Positions 34,240-45,300 of a DNA stretch of 64,000 bases are shown in pieces; within the stretch, counting starts at the first letter, position 1; each line of letters opens with the position of its first letter. The DNA lies in assembly GCA_029378245.1 (NCBI GenBank), contig JARKIF010000008.1:1736001-1800000 (forward strand). The letters run 5' to 3'. This DNA comes from Roridomyces roridus. Lineage: Eukaryota > Basidiomycota > Agaricomycetes > Agaricales > Mycenaceae. The position numbers and the translations under genes are program-made. The notes under the pieces are model-generated. The model ran no database searches, was not told where the DNA came from, and saw only the letters and a program-made list of their open reading frames with translations.

Positions 34240-34971
34240 CGAACAGGCAGAGTAGCTGGCCAGTCGAAGGAGTGGTGGTTGGAGGCGAGAAGACAACAGG
34301 ATCTACTCTATATCACACTGCAATGCGTGCGATTGAGATGCTTGCGTAGAAGCGTAGACATTTCCAGGCGAACCATAGCGAAAGAAGTGTCCAGATTCAC
34401 GAGTCAAGTTATGGAACTTCATTTTGTGTCACGGTGAGTCTGTGAGCAGCCCGTTCAGTTTTGCAGAGTCAGAAAGTGAGATCAAAAGGAGGACGTTGTA
34501 GGCTGTACACCGCGCCTCGTCTTCCACGCATGCCCTGCATATGCACTTGGTCTCGTTGCTACTCCCGAACAGATGCGCCTAGACGGAGTGAACCGGTCCA
34601 TGCGTGTTCCGTTGAGACTTGATTGGCTGATATTGGCCATTTTTGTCGCGAGTCATTGCATCGCTTCTTCGGCTTGGCTGCTGTAGATTTTGTGTCCGAG
34701 AAATAGTAGATCTTGCGGTGTAAGAAGAGTCAAGGTATTGTTGAGGTACATGGACGCTCGGAACCAATTTTGGGCGTGTTTGGCTCCTCTTGGCCTTGAC
34801 GACTTTGCGCTCGCTTTTTCTGCCTCTGCTCTTCCTTCTACGCTCTCCCCGCCGCGAATTTCTCGCCGAGAGTCCATTCAATCCGTTCGCCACCGCGATT
34901 TGCTTGCTCCCGCAGCACATTGCCTCCCTCTCACGCGACGCGCCTCAATTGCCCGGACACCATGTCTGTAT
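34240..34971. other. Divergent intergenic region of 732 bp
   Basis: This spacer separates the minus-strand membrane gene from the plus-strand large gene. Its right half is rich in C and T, as in many fungal promoters and 5' leaders. Short frames on both strands lack supporting splice structure. I see no repeat or RNA gene here. Confidence 0.6.
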
Positions 34972-37900
34972 ATACGTCCCAGAGGCATAGCAGACCCAGC
35001 AGTCCGCCAACAACTACTCCTTTGCGCTCGCGCTCCTCTGTTGCGGCGTTGTCAAACACGACCTACTCTCCTACCGTCACTAACGGCGCGAATTCATCCA
35101 AACTCAACGTCGTTACGCGTGTCGCAATCGAAGGAAAGGCAAAACAAGGCGAGGATGGGGCTGGAATAAAGATGTATCTCAAGGTGCGTCCAATTTACGC
35201 GTCCTCATCATTCGATGGCTGAATTTCGTAGATTTCGTTGCCACTAGACGCTATTTCGCCAGGCTCGACCATACCTCTCTTTCCGGGTGAGTAACGACTG
35301 CTATTCACCAGTTCTGCCCGCCGACCCCAAATAGAGGAACACGTCAAAATTTTGCACTCGCAGATCCATCCACTGGACAACAATTCCGTGCCTTACGACT
35401 TTTCTTCCGACTTGTGTCCCCTGCTTCACCATGCAGCGCGAGCCCTCAACCGTGCGTTATCTGCTGCGCTTATTGTTCTCTGCTCACTGCTGTTCAGTCT
35501 CCAGCCGCTCCTCAGAGTCGTACAATGCTGCCTTTGGGTTGTCGCCGCCTACCACCACCGCCTCCATAGCTGGCTCCATTAAATCGACGAAATCCAGCGG
35601 ATCCACAAAAAGTGCTACACCGCCCGTAGACACCAAATACACTGGCCACATTCTGGTCAGCGGTTACAATATTTCATATGTGCTCCCCAAAGAATTCCCT
35701 GGGAGGGTACTAGACAGCGACGTCTACTCGCGCTCCTCAAGCAGCATGCGGCGCTCCTCGGTTGTAGACCGCAATAGTGTACACTTTATGGCTGCCCTGG
35801 ATCTCTGGGTGCCCTATGCGTCTCGCCCACCGAGGTTGCCGTATTTGGTAGAGTCCCCATCTTGTCCTCTTCACTATTGTACTGACTTGGCAACCTAGCT
35901 TTCCATCCCCACTCCGCGTTGTCTGCACAACAACGTGCGACTGCGCATTTTCGCCCCCACATCTACATCCGCCTCTCAAGCGTCGCTGTCCTCGGCAGAC
36001 GAAGAGGGCGGTTCGTGGGATCTCACTTCAGACCCGCATGTCACCCGCGCCACGTCGTCGCGCCAGTCTCGTTCTGGCAACTACTCGTACGGGGACGTTG
36101 CAGACGATGAATCGAGCGACTCGTCGACCACAGGCTTTTCGGATGGCTATGGCATCCAGGGCACGTTTCCCAGCGCGGAGCGTATCCGCGTTCGTTGGGC
36201 CAAACCGATCAAATCTGTTACTGGCGAAGCTCGGCGGCGGGTCGGTGTCAACAACGTCAAGGGCGAGATGACCTGTGCCGTTCTGGGCAAGATGTGGGAT
36301 CCAGTAAACCAGCGGGACGGTGTAGTGATGAAAGTGACTTATCAAGGGACATGTAAAGGCACTTGGTTTCCTGGTGTGGCGACGATGCTTGGCATGGACG
36401 TGAGCTTGGAAGCCAAGGGATCAGACGTTTCTTGGGTGCCAGGCGGCAACTCCGAGACCTGGCAAGTGGGTGGAAGTCAAGGATACACTGGATTCGATGT
36501 TGGTGCTTCTCCGAAACCGGATGCGCCGTCAAGGCACGATTCTCTGGAATCGAACTACTCCAATGGGTTCCTCACGGCCGAGCGGGCAGGAATTTCACGA
36601 CAAAGCTCTGCCTCGTCGTCGACGACGTCTCTACTCCGCGGACCTCTTCCGGTTCCCAATGTCGCAGATTATTCTTTCGAAGGTCCCAATCCGTCCTCCA
36701 TGTCTGCGTCTCAAACCACCTCGATGGAGTCGTCTGTCGGCTCCCTCGTGTCTTCTGCGCCCTCCGTAGATGCCAAACGTCCCCCTGGGGTTCCCGTAAC
36801 GATTCACATCAACATGAACGAACTGCCCAAGGTGTTTCAATTCTCGATAACGGGCACAGTGCTGGTCACCCCGCGTCTGCGGGTAGCTCCGTCACGCAGT
36901 TCTTCTCCCGCACCTGCAGGCAACGAGCAGGACATTGACCCAGAATCCGTGGTCATTCCCCGATTCACTGTTCTCGCTGCCGACGCCGAGACGGTCAGCA
37001 TCGTTCTGCGGAACGAGACTGACGCATGTACTGTGGAATTCCTCGACAGCAACAGTTCTCATGAACGTGCGACTAGGAAAGTCCTCCAGCGTAGGGAGTT
37101 TTCACGCTGCTCGGAACGGGCGCGTTTCGTCGTCAAGTCCGGCGTCATCTTTGCACCTACGGGCAACGGAGATGCCGTGGCAGCTCCGAATGGCAAGTTG
37201 GCCCCGCCGAGTCGGCCGAGGACACCGAGTACATCACGGGATCGTGTGCCGTCGACTTCCGGCAACCGCGGCAGACCACTGATCGGCATGGTCTCACGGC
37301 CGAAGCGAGATGGGGCTTTGATGATTCCCAGCGTGGTCGCGGACGTGACTCCTATCGTCGAGACACCAGAGGACGCCTCGAGGTGTGTTCCAAAGGCGTA
37401 TGCCGTGCGGGTCACTTTGGCGGCGCCGGTTGATGCCGAGTCTGATTGGCTCGAGTTTGGGTTGGCGAAACATGCATCGGCGGCGGTTGTGGCTGGGACT
37501 GGCCCGCCCAAGGTGGAGATTGTAGGCGTGAGTGTAGACGATGTTCCTGTCTTGTATGAGACAAGCGTGGCTGTCAAGCAGGAGGAGACGGCTGTCGGCT
37601 TGCCGTTTGAGCAGATGAGCGGGCAGGAATGGGTCAGTTGGGTGAAACTACGTGTCGGGGCGGCAGGGGGCGGCCGAGTTGTTGTCGATTACGTGGTCAC
37701 GGACGTGGATGCGCAGAAGACAAAAGTCAAGGATCGGACGCAGTTTGATGTTTTCTTGCCAACATTCGGACTACCTGTGGGCCGATTACAGGTTAACATT
37801 GAAGGGAATTCGGGCAAGTGCATTCTTCATTTCAGTCCTTTGTCGCTCATCATTTCCTCAGACCTGGAAATATCATCTTTACGGACAAATTTCTCCCATA

Positions 37901-38529
37901 ATCAAGTCGATGGATCTGGACGGAGGCTACTACATTATTCTCTCTCGCCATTCTTCTACCCCCACATCACTATGGACTTGAAGCTACCCCGTCGTCCGCT
38001 TCACTCCGCAACATTACTCTCCAGCAACCTCGGTCAATTAGTGGCCATCCTCATTTTGTGGATTGCCCTTGCCATTGCGTCAGTGTATCTCGTCCGCTTG
38101 AACTCGGAAGTCTTCAAGCTTTCGAGAGCGCTGGAAGCGTACGCTATCGCGCCGGGACCTGGATGGAATGAGCGTCCACCAGAGACGTTCACCATCACGT
38201 CAACAGCGTTCCAAACAACACGATGGCCTTGGTTCGATGCACCCTCAGAGTCGGCCTCGGAATCCATTTCGACCGTGACCATCTCTGTAACCGCTCCTCC
38301 CGTTACAATCACGGCTCCTGCCATCCCGACAGAAACGCACCGAGTTCACCCCACTTCGGATTCCTCGTCCTCCTCTCTCGCCGTATTCCAGCCTCTGCTA
38401 CTCAACTTTAGCAACCTGAAATGGCCAGAGGTGGATGTGGATCTAGTCCTCGAAAAGATTGTCCAGGGCGCCGAGAAGCTGTGGTTCTTGCTTCGGAGAA
38501 TATACCATTATCCATTGGATCCTACATGA
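34972..38529 (+). CDS. Large basidiomycete protein with one C-terminal membrane segment, unknown
   Basis: From ATG 34972 (MSVYTSQRHSRPSSPPTT), four short introns lead to a long last exon. The product is about 1,080 residues. The N-terminus is Ser/Pro/Thr-rich; then come VNNVKGEMTCAVLGKMWDP and a beta-strand-rich middle with VTIHINMNELPKVFQFSITG. A single hydrophobic span follows (LVAILILWIALAIASVYLV), and the tail ends IYHYPLDPT. An intron at 37814-37861 has a GC donor (GCAAGT) and is 48 nt, so the frame stays open with or without splicing. The layout suggests a tail-anchored or single-pass protein. No family recognised. Confidence 0.72.
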
Positions 38530-39000
38530 CATTGATATTCACGATTTAATGACTCTTTCTTCTTGGTTCCGTATGTTTATGATATTTATGTAGCGCTAGT
38601 GTATACCTAGTTTCATGATAATGGGAAGGAGCGGACAGAGTCTGTGCAAAGGAGTACTCGGCCAGGTTCTGCCCACCATGATTGCTCACTCACCTTGAGT
38701 CGGGGTCTTGCCCGCGCTGCTATCCGATAGTTCCAGTAAATAGCTGAACGCTGAGCAGTCCGTGCGAGGAACAGATAAAGAATGGGAAAGAAATGGCCAT
38801 CGCGTGGTTTGAACCATCATCACTCATCATCACGTTGGCGCGTAAGTCGGCCCCGACAATCTGCCGCCTTAAGCACTCGGCCACCTTGAGTGCGTCCGGG
38901 AGTTGAGATAACAGGACCACCGGATAACAGGACCACCGGGATTCTGGTGATGGCGGTGATGTGCCGATCGGCATGTCAGCGATATATTCATATCCATCAA
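38530..39000. other. Intergenic interval with a tRNA-like remnant and the left inverted-repeat arm
   Basis: This region lacks a convincing coding frame. On the minus strand at about 38850-38885 it reads GGCCGAGTGCTTAAGGCGGC, nearly the D-arm of tRNA-Ser, and about 65 bp further on GGTTCAAACC, like an internal B box. The acceptor stem and anticodon arm do not form. The left arm of a 29-bp inverted repeat follows at 38897. Confidence 0.5.
38897..38925 (+). repeat. Left arm of a 29-bp perfect inverted repeat
   Basis: The 29 bases at 38897-38925 are the exact reverse complement of 39666-39694. Within the arm, the 16-mer GATAACAGGACCACCG (38907-38922) is immediately repeated at 38923-38938. The other arm does not have this second copy. 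Confidence 0.85.
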
Positions 39001-39468
39001 ATGATCGATGATCACACTCCTGTCTCTGCTCCTATCTCTGCCCTCCAACCTCTCACCCAGCATAACCCGACCCGTACTCCAGTACCGCCTGCGCGTGTGA
39101 GGCCCCCGCTGTCGCCCTTGACGCCACGCAAACGCCACACGTCGCCCATATTAGCCGGGCCGATGGGTCTGAGTCTCGAGATCGTGCACGGTGCGTGCCC
39201 TTCTTCCCTCGGGAACTGACCTCGCCCTTTTTTGCCAGTCTTTGTGCTCGGAACCTGGCCCACGCCTCTTCCCACCTTCCAGCCTCTCATGATCATTTCC
39301 CGCTTCGGCAGTCACCTCGCCGCCCCATGCACGCCCACATTCACACTCACGCCCATCATGATCCCGCCGCACACCGCTCCCTGGGTACACTCCTCTCCTT
39401 ACACCACCGCCCTCCTCGCACGCCCTGCAACACCGCATATCCTCCACCTTCCCGCACGCCGCCCGTAG
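39001..39468 (+). CDS. Candidate small spliced gene inside the inverted repeat
   Basis: Two exons (39001-39190 and 39239-39468) separated by a 48-nt GTGCGT...CCAG intron give an open frame of 139 residues (420 nt). The start is MIDDHTPVSAPISALQPLTQ, the join spans GLSLEIVH and VFVLGTWPTPLPTF, and the end is ILHLPARRP. It is very rich in Pro, Thr and His, with a weakly hydrophobic middle. No homologous family comes to mind. Clean splice borders and frame favour a real gene, while the low-complexity composition argues for caution. Confidence 0.4.
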
Positions 39469-39665
39469 TCTGTAGAGTACCGCTTTTTTCATGAGCCACT
39501 GGCCCTAAGTACCGTCCTATTGTATGTACCGTTGTATGTGGCATATGTGTGGCTTCCAATATTGTCCACGCTACTTGAGAAAGGCGGGCAGTCGTGAATT
39601 GTACTCAGGGATGTTGGCCGTGATGATAGCTGCTTCGGCAGATCACCGCGGCACAGCCATCACAA

Positions 39666-39694
39666 ATCCGGTGGTCCTGTTATCTCAACTCCCG
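39666..39694 (-). repeat. Right arm of the 29-bp inverted repeat
   Basis: Exact reverse complement of 38897-38925. The bases beyond this arm read GTGGCCACC, and those beyond the left arm GGCCACC in the opposite sense, so similarity continues weakly outward. Confidence 0.85.
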
Positions 39695-39739
39695 AACTTT
39701 GTGGCCACCTTTTGGCCTCTTTGGGTCAATTCAACCACT

Positions 39740-39815
39740 CGCCACTTTCCAGAGTCGGCGGCTCAACCCACATTCTGCCCCACAATCTGCAGGCTTAACC
39801 ACTCGGCCACAAATG
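39740..39815 (-). pseudogene. tRNA-Ser-like remnant
   Basis: On the minus strand GTGGCCGAGTGGTTAAGCC matches the D-arm of the intact tRNA-Ser at 40796-40906, followed by TGCAGATTGT and then GTGGGTTGAGCCGCC, which resembles a T-arm/B box. Anticodon stem and acceptor stem do not close. It may be a decayed tRNA or the head of a tRNA-derived short interspersed element. Confidence 0.5.
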
Positions 39816-40795
39816 TTAATTGACTGCCAAAAGACGCCTCGCCCAGCTTCCGTTCCGTCTTCGCGCCGCAGCTTCCAGCGCCTACCACCTGGCACTCGTT
39901 CACTACCAGGTCGGCCTCTTCCATTGACCACGCTTGAGTTCCTCCTCGGACTCTTGGTCCCGCATAGCATGATCATATCTCACCCTCGTTGGCGTCGAGT
40001 ACCTCGTCGAGCACCTCGTCGTGCACCAACCTGACCGCTACAAATACTCGTCGGTTGTGGAGGCTCAGCCGAGGTCCACAGAGCGATCTCCTCTGCACCA
40101 CGGATATTTCCTCAATTCGGGTCTCAACGAGGCACCTCAAAAGACGGTCGGGATAACAATGCCTCGACGCGCGACACGTCGACGGCAGATATTCACCGAC
40201 TGCTCCTGGTTACCACCGAGCAAGCAGAGTCTACGGAGGATGAATGAACAACGTGCACCGCGATGCCTCTCGCTCTCCAGGTCTTGGTGCCACTGGTCCA
40301 CTAAAACTCGGAGCTCGGGCATCAGTTTCCTGGCCTGAATCAGGGTAATCTGTCCTCGATCTCAGGCCGCTTACACTTTCTCTTTGATTTGATTCGCTAT
40401 CGTTCTCGCTCATTCCTCAATGCCTCGGGTACCTCCTTGCCTGGAAACGCCGTCCGCGTTCTCTGCTCAGTGCTATCTGTTGAGTTCGCGTTGGATCATA
40501 CCTTCCCTCTTCTGCGTTCAAAGCTTTGAGATTCAGAGGGCACCCTGCTCGTGCCTTTTGAATCATGTGGCGACATAGTTGTCTGTAGCTTCAAAGAAAA
40601 AATTAGATCCATCGCCACCGCTGTAAACCTTCATCTTCCTCCCTTTCCGCAAAACAGCAGTGACTTGCTAGAGGCTTGAGAGTCGGCACGCGGGGTCGAA
40701 GCGTCTGGACTGCAATACAACGAAAGGGGGCAAGGTCTTGTGAAGGCCTTGGTGACCGTTGGCCAGCAAAAGATCAGGCGAACGAAGCAAAAGAG
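39816..40795. other. Non-coding or decayed interval of about 1 kb
   Basis: No frame here combines a good start, splice sites and protein-like composition. A 12-bp unit CGTCGAGTACCT / CGTCGAGCACCT / CGTCGTGCACC is repeated almost three times at about 39993-40028. The interval runs up to the 3' side of the tRNA-Ser gene. Confidence 0.5.
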
Positions 40796-40906
40796 CGACA
40801 CCAGCAGGACTTGAACCTGCGCTCCCAGAGGGAAGCAGATATTCGGAAGGGGCCGGAAATTCCCGGACATTCGAATCTGCCGCCTTAACCACTCGGCCAT
40901 AGTGCC
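40796..40906 (-). tRNA. tRNA-Ser(CGA) with an intron
   Basis: The minus strand starts GGCACTA, which pairs with TGGTGTC at the other end (five Watson-Crick and two G-T pairs; discriminator G). The D-arm is GCC-loop-GGC. The anticodon stem GCAGA/TCTGC encloses the loop TTCGAA with anticodon CGA, then an intron of about 30 nt. A long variable arm (TCCC...GGGA) identifies a class II serine tRNA, and the T-arm GCAGG-TTCAAGT-CCTGC is perfect. The A box (TGGCCGAGTGGTTAAGG) and B box are intact. Confidence 0.93.
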
Positions 40907-40964
40907 TTGGATACCCTTCAAAGGTCATGTTACTCATAGATACGTTGAGCGGAGGTGGAAGGAA

Positions 40965-41030
40965 GTGGATGTGAGCTCAAAGAGACCCCCCCACCGTACT
41001 ACCAACTAGGCGGTACTCTGGTTAACTGCA
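40965..41030 (+). repeat. Left copy of a diverged direct repeat of about 65 bp
   Basis: The block starts GTGGATGTGAG and continues with CCCCACC, AACTAGGC, ACTCTG and TTAACTGC. The same string of blocks in the same order occurs at 42186-42246, at roughly 75% identity. The two copies are about 1.2 kb apart and bracket a non-coding segment. Confidence 0.6.
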
Positions 41031-41158
41031 CAGATTGGCATGCCAGATAGTGACTCAATGAGGTGCAGGGAACATGTACAAAGACCATAAGGAAAGCTCT
41101 TACTTGTAACTTCTCAGTGATCATGATGATTTTCTTGAACTTCTACTTCCTTTTCAGA

Positions 41159-41188
41159 GATTCTGAAGAGACAGTTCTCTTCAGAATC
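41159..41188. repeat. Perfect 13-bp hairpin
   Basis: GATTCTGAAGAGA (41159-41171) is followed by the 4-nt loop CAGT and its exact reverse complement (41176-41188). It lies in non-coding sequence. No T-run follows on the plus strand, so it is not an obvious terminator. Confidence 0.85.
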
Positions 41189-41748
41189 AACTTGGCTATG
41201 CCCCCACATAAAAAAGAATGGCCGAAATGATCATTAGAGGCCTCACAGGGCAAAATACATGAAACTGTTCCGCTAGGCCCCTGCGCAAGGTTCCATTGTT
41301 CAAAGATGCATAAATATTGAGACCCGTAGGTCTACCACTCCGGAAAAGCGTGTCATCCTTGTGCAGGGGCCATGCTAATGGGTTGAAAGAGCCGCGGGTG
41401 CTAATCGACAAAGTCCGATATCATTGGGCGCGTCTCTGAGCGAGCGAGGAGAGAGTCGGAAAGTGCCGTCATTGAGAAGGAATACATGGCCCGAATGGCC
41501 GAGGAAAGCGACTGCTAGCGTTGTTGGGAATGCATGTCAGTGATTGTCCTCGAATGTTGTTGGGTAATGCGTGTCATTGGGAACCGCCAGCCGTGTCCGG
41601 GAGGTTGGTGGAATGCGAATGCGTGTCATTGAGGTTGCGGGTGCACGGAATGATGGCCGAACATGACACATGAACGCTGACAATATTGGTGCCACGCACC
41701 CCAAATATTGTTCCCAAGCCTGAAAAGGCAACTGGCAAGCGAAAAATC

Positions 41749-41835
41749 ACCAAAAAAAAAAAAGAAAAGAACTCATCGCGGCTCGAACCCACGCCAAAGT
41801 ACTTAAGCCCGACACGCTTACGGCCAGCGTGTCAT
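41749..41835 (-). pseudogene. tRNA-like Pol III unit with a T-run
   Basis: The minus strand reads GGCGTGGGTTCGAGCCGCG, a good B box / T-arm, and about 17 nt further on a run of twelve T residues that would terminate RNA polymerase III. Upstream CTGGCCGTAAGCG is a poor A box, and no acceptor stem can be formed. It resembles the 3' half of a leucine-type tRNA and may be a tRNA fragment or a SINE head. Confidence 0.4.
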
Positions 41836-42185
41836 TCCCTTGACAGAGACCACCAAGCCTTCTCTGTATCGTTCCAATTTTTCGTATGACACCCCGAAGG
41901 GGTCAGAGAATGGTGCAAAAGTTGGGTAGACATCAATTGAATGATGCACCTTGTTCATGAACTGGTTTTGATTGCAATATCCAGTCCCTAGACTGGGCAA
42001 TACGAAATGAGGTAAATGGTCCAGGGTACAGGTAGACTATAAAATATGTACCTGACTCAAAGGCTGGAACTTCCAAGTTCAGGCATTTGTGCAAGTGTGA
42101 TTTCTAGTGAGATACAAGAGCTGTTGACACTCTTGTGCGCCAAAAAATCATACATTACATTATATATGTTCATATGTGTAGATAT

Positions 42186-42246
42186 GTGGATGTGAGAGAA
42201 TGACTCCCCACCATGCTCTTAACTAGGCAGCACTCTGATTAACTGC
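42186..42246 (+). repeat. Right copy of the diverged direct repeat
   Basis: This matches 40965-41030 block by block. Just outside, CATACATTACATTATAT (about 42150) and CATACATTGCATTATAT (about 42267) form a second, shorter pair of A+T-rich repeats on either side of it. Confidence 0.6.
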
Positions 42247-42309
42247 CTCTGGTGTGCTCAAGAAAACATACATTGCATTATATCTTTCATGTACACATAT
42301 AACATATCT

Positions 42310-45300
42310 CTAGATAGCATGCGAGGCAGATACCATAGGTAAAGCCTGGTTCTTACCCTTCTTATTTCTTCTACTACTGGAAGACTTGGGCGCACTACGA
42401 GGCCGAGAAGCCGACTCGGCCTCTGCCTTGACGCGTTGCTCCTCTGCAGCCCACCACTTCAAAAAGTCCGCTTCCTCCTGCCGCGCCCTCTCCTCCTCTT
42501 GGATCTCAAGCAAGGAACGTTTATCCTTGACAGAGGATGTACCCTGTTCGAGCTGCAGTTGCTGGATAGCCACAAAGGACACGCCCGAGACTGGCTGGGA
42601 TGATACGATCGCCGGTGCAGGTGGTGGCTGAGTCCAAGCTTTATTATTGCCCGCACTGACGCGGCGCATGGTGGGTGCTGCGGGACGCGAAACAGGTTGT
42701 TTGGTCGGTGTAAATACGGGCCCAAGGCCAGGTGCCGGAGGCTGAGGTGCTCGAGAACGTGGAGGAGTCGCTGGAGAAGCGGATGGAAGAGGGAACGCAT
42801 CCGGCGTGCGGTTCAGGCTGGTGGAAGGGGTTATCGGCGGAGAAAGTGTCGGAGAACTTGAAGCGGGAGGCGGAAGTTTCCAAGGGGAGAGCGAAGGAGG
42901 AGTACTATCCGTCAGCGCCTCGGTAGAGGTGGACCCTTGTAATCTCTTCCGCTCTCGTTGCGGGGTCTTCTGAATGCTCCCTCGAAGGGAATACTCCCCC
43001 GGACGAGAAGCGGCGGTTTGTGAAGCCGCCTCCGCCATGACTGCCTTCATGTCGACCCTAACATTTCATGAGCAAACACAAGAATACTCCCGGGACAACT
43101 AACCGAGGTGCAGAGGACGCTTTCCAGACGGGAGTAGACGGCGCCGAAACGTCTAAAGCAGGTCGAGAATCGTCGTCCATTTCAAAAATGTCATCTATAG
43201 TGTTCGACGAAGGCTGCGGCGCAATCACAGGGCTATTGCACAGCGATGGACCTCTAGATCGCTTATGCTTGGGAGACGAGTCCGTTTCTCTTCTCGTGGG
43301 GAATCTCGAGGAAGGAATGATGGGCTCCGGGATATCTTGCAACGCCAGCCAATCTCCATGAATCGCCATGGCCCGATCGAATAGGAAACTGGACCGAGCT
43401 TTCGGACTCTTGTCCGTCTGTCTCTGGACCAGGAAACGCGACAGTTGCTTGACGAGAGCAGGTGCAAGATCATCAAGCATGCGGCTTTCAAGCAGTGTCT
43501 CCATATTTGCGATCATGTAGCCCTGTATACTTTCAACCAACTGCTCCGCATGGAAATGCGTTGCGTCGGTAAGTATATAGCAGGCATTGTTGATGTCTGC
43601 CCATCTGAGAATGGCGGCAGAACAGAGCAACACCAGGCGATCAAGAAGCAACTCGTTCTAAAGAAAGATTAGCCAAGACGCATACAGTTTGGAATCTCTT
43701 ACAGCAGCAGCCATGACATCGAACAAGAATTCCAGGACGTCGTCGACCGAGTTGGCGAATTCTAGATGAAAATAAGTATATGTTTCCAAACAGCACTCGA
43801 AACACTTGCCCAGATTCTCGAAAAGCTCCGCATCTTGACCACAGCACAAATACTTGAGAACGTACTCCATCACATGCCAACGAAGATGTTTGAGGTTAAC
43901 AGTAATTGTCCCTTGATCCCATCGCTTGACGGTCCAATCCTTCTCGTCAAAGAAAGCCGAAAAAACGGGCGATCGCGCGCGTAAAATCGTGGAATGGCAG
44001 TGCACCTCTCTGTCCGCCAACTGCAGGATAACATCCGGAGCGAGAGGGCCGATCACGGAGTTCGGGCCAGGCTGTACGGCGAGGAATAATTGGCTCATAT
44101 CCCGTACCATAGAAGGCGATGGCACACGCTTAGCCGGGGACACAAGGGCCAGTGCAAGAAGGGGAAGATCGAGAATGCGTGCAAGAGCTTGCAGCTCGGC
44201 CTTGACTTGGGCGGGTTTAATGCTGTATTTGTTCAACTCGTGCTGAAGAGCCGAAGCAACACGCCTGTCCCATATGGCCAACAGATCGTCCGAGTACAAA
44301 TATTCCAAGAAGATGAGAACAGTGATCCGCTCGCAGCCTTTGATGTCGAGTCGTGTTGGCACCGGCCCGGGAACAGCGGAGACCCGGATAGTAATGCTCG
44401 ATTGCTGGTCTTGAACTGCGGTCCCGCTGAGGACCGCACACAGGACGTGCGACCGCGATGCAAGGATAACTCGATGTGCAGCAAAGGCACGTTTCGACAC
44501 GTGTACCATAAGGTCTGCTCCATGCCGTACCGACGGAGTAGTACCCGCAACCAGCAATCGACACAGTCGCCAAATCCGCACAAAGTCGGCCTCGACATCG
44601 GAATCCTCTGCGTCCTCGCCCTCATCGGCTGCAACCCACCGTGGCTTTGCAGGGACGACAGCCGATTCGTCTTTGAGACGAGAAGGTGGGTCAGACGCAA
44701 GATAGGGCTGGATGGCAGCCAAATCTTGTGCTATAGAATTCCCTTCGACACGTATGGGCTTGGGTTTGACGTCCACCCGCAATGCTCCAAACGCGCCGGT
44801 GCTATTTGCGCACACTTGGGTCACACGCTGAATGAAGGGGACACGCTGGAACTTGAAATTCTTGTTTGATGCTGCATTGCTGCCTTGAGCCTTGCTGTTG
44901 CGCGAGCGAATGAACACGTGACCAGATGCGGTGCAGATAATGATGCTGCCGTCAGCGCCGAGTGCGACGTCTTGGACGGCGCTGACTTGTTTCCGCAAAG
45001 CCCAAACGCGCTGGGGCTTGAAAATTCGGCTTGCATCGGCTTCGTTCCGCTCGGGGACAGAGAACGTGAACAATTCGCCGTTGGAAGACAAAGCTGCAAT
45101 GGCATCGTCGCAGCTTGTAATCTTGGCGATATGCGCATCCTTGAGTTTCATGGCTTGGGGCGGCCGGTACGGTTGCATCTCGGTGGGGAAAACGTGAGCG
45201 GGAAAACTAGAGAAATGATTGGTCAAGTCGGAAATTACTCGCGATATAAAGACGTACAGGATTTTGCTGTACCGATCATTCCAGATAACGACAACGTCTT

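Larger units (their letters stand above)
41031..42185. other. Segment between the direct repeats, without a convincing gene
   Basis: A minus-strand frame at 41196-41411 (71 codons) lacks splice support and protein-like composition. The phrase ATGCGTGTCATTG occurs twice between 41567 and 41632. A perfect hairpin and a Pol III-like unit inside are listed separately. Composition becomes A+T-rich after 42000. Confidence 0.5.

Noticed and set aside
39823..40338. Plus-strand frames as coding genes
   Set aside because: They need frame changes without good splice sites and lack any protein-like pattern.
41196..41411. 71-codon minus-strand frame as a small protein gene
   Set aside because: There is no splice support, no conserved motif and no promoter-like flank, and it lies in repeat-bounded DNA.
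38530..42309. CRISPR-like or satellite array
   Set aside because: The repeats are few, unequally spaced and partly inverted; there is no regular repeat-spacer pattern, and the genome is eukaryotic.
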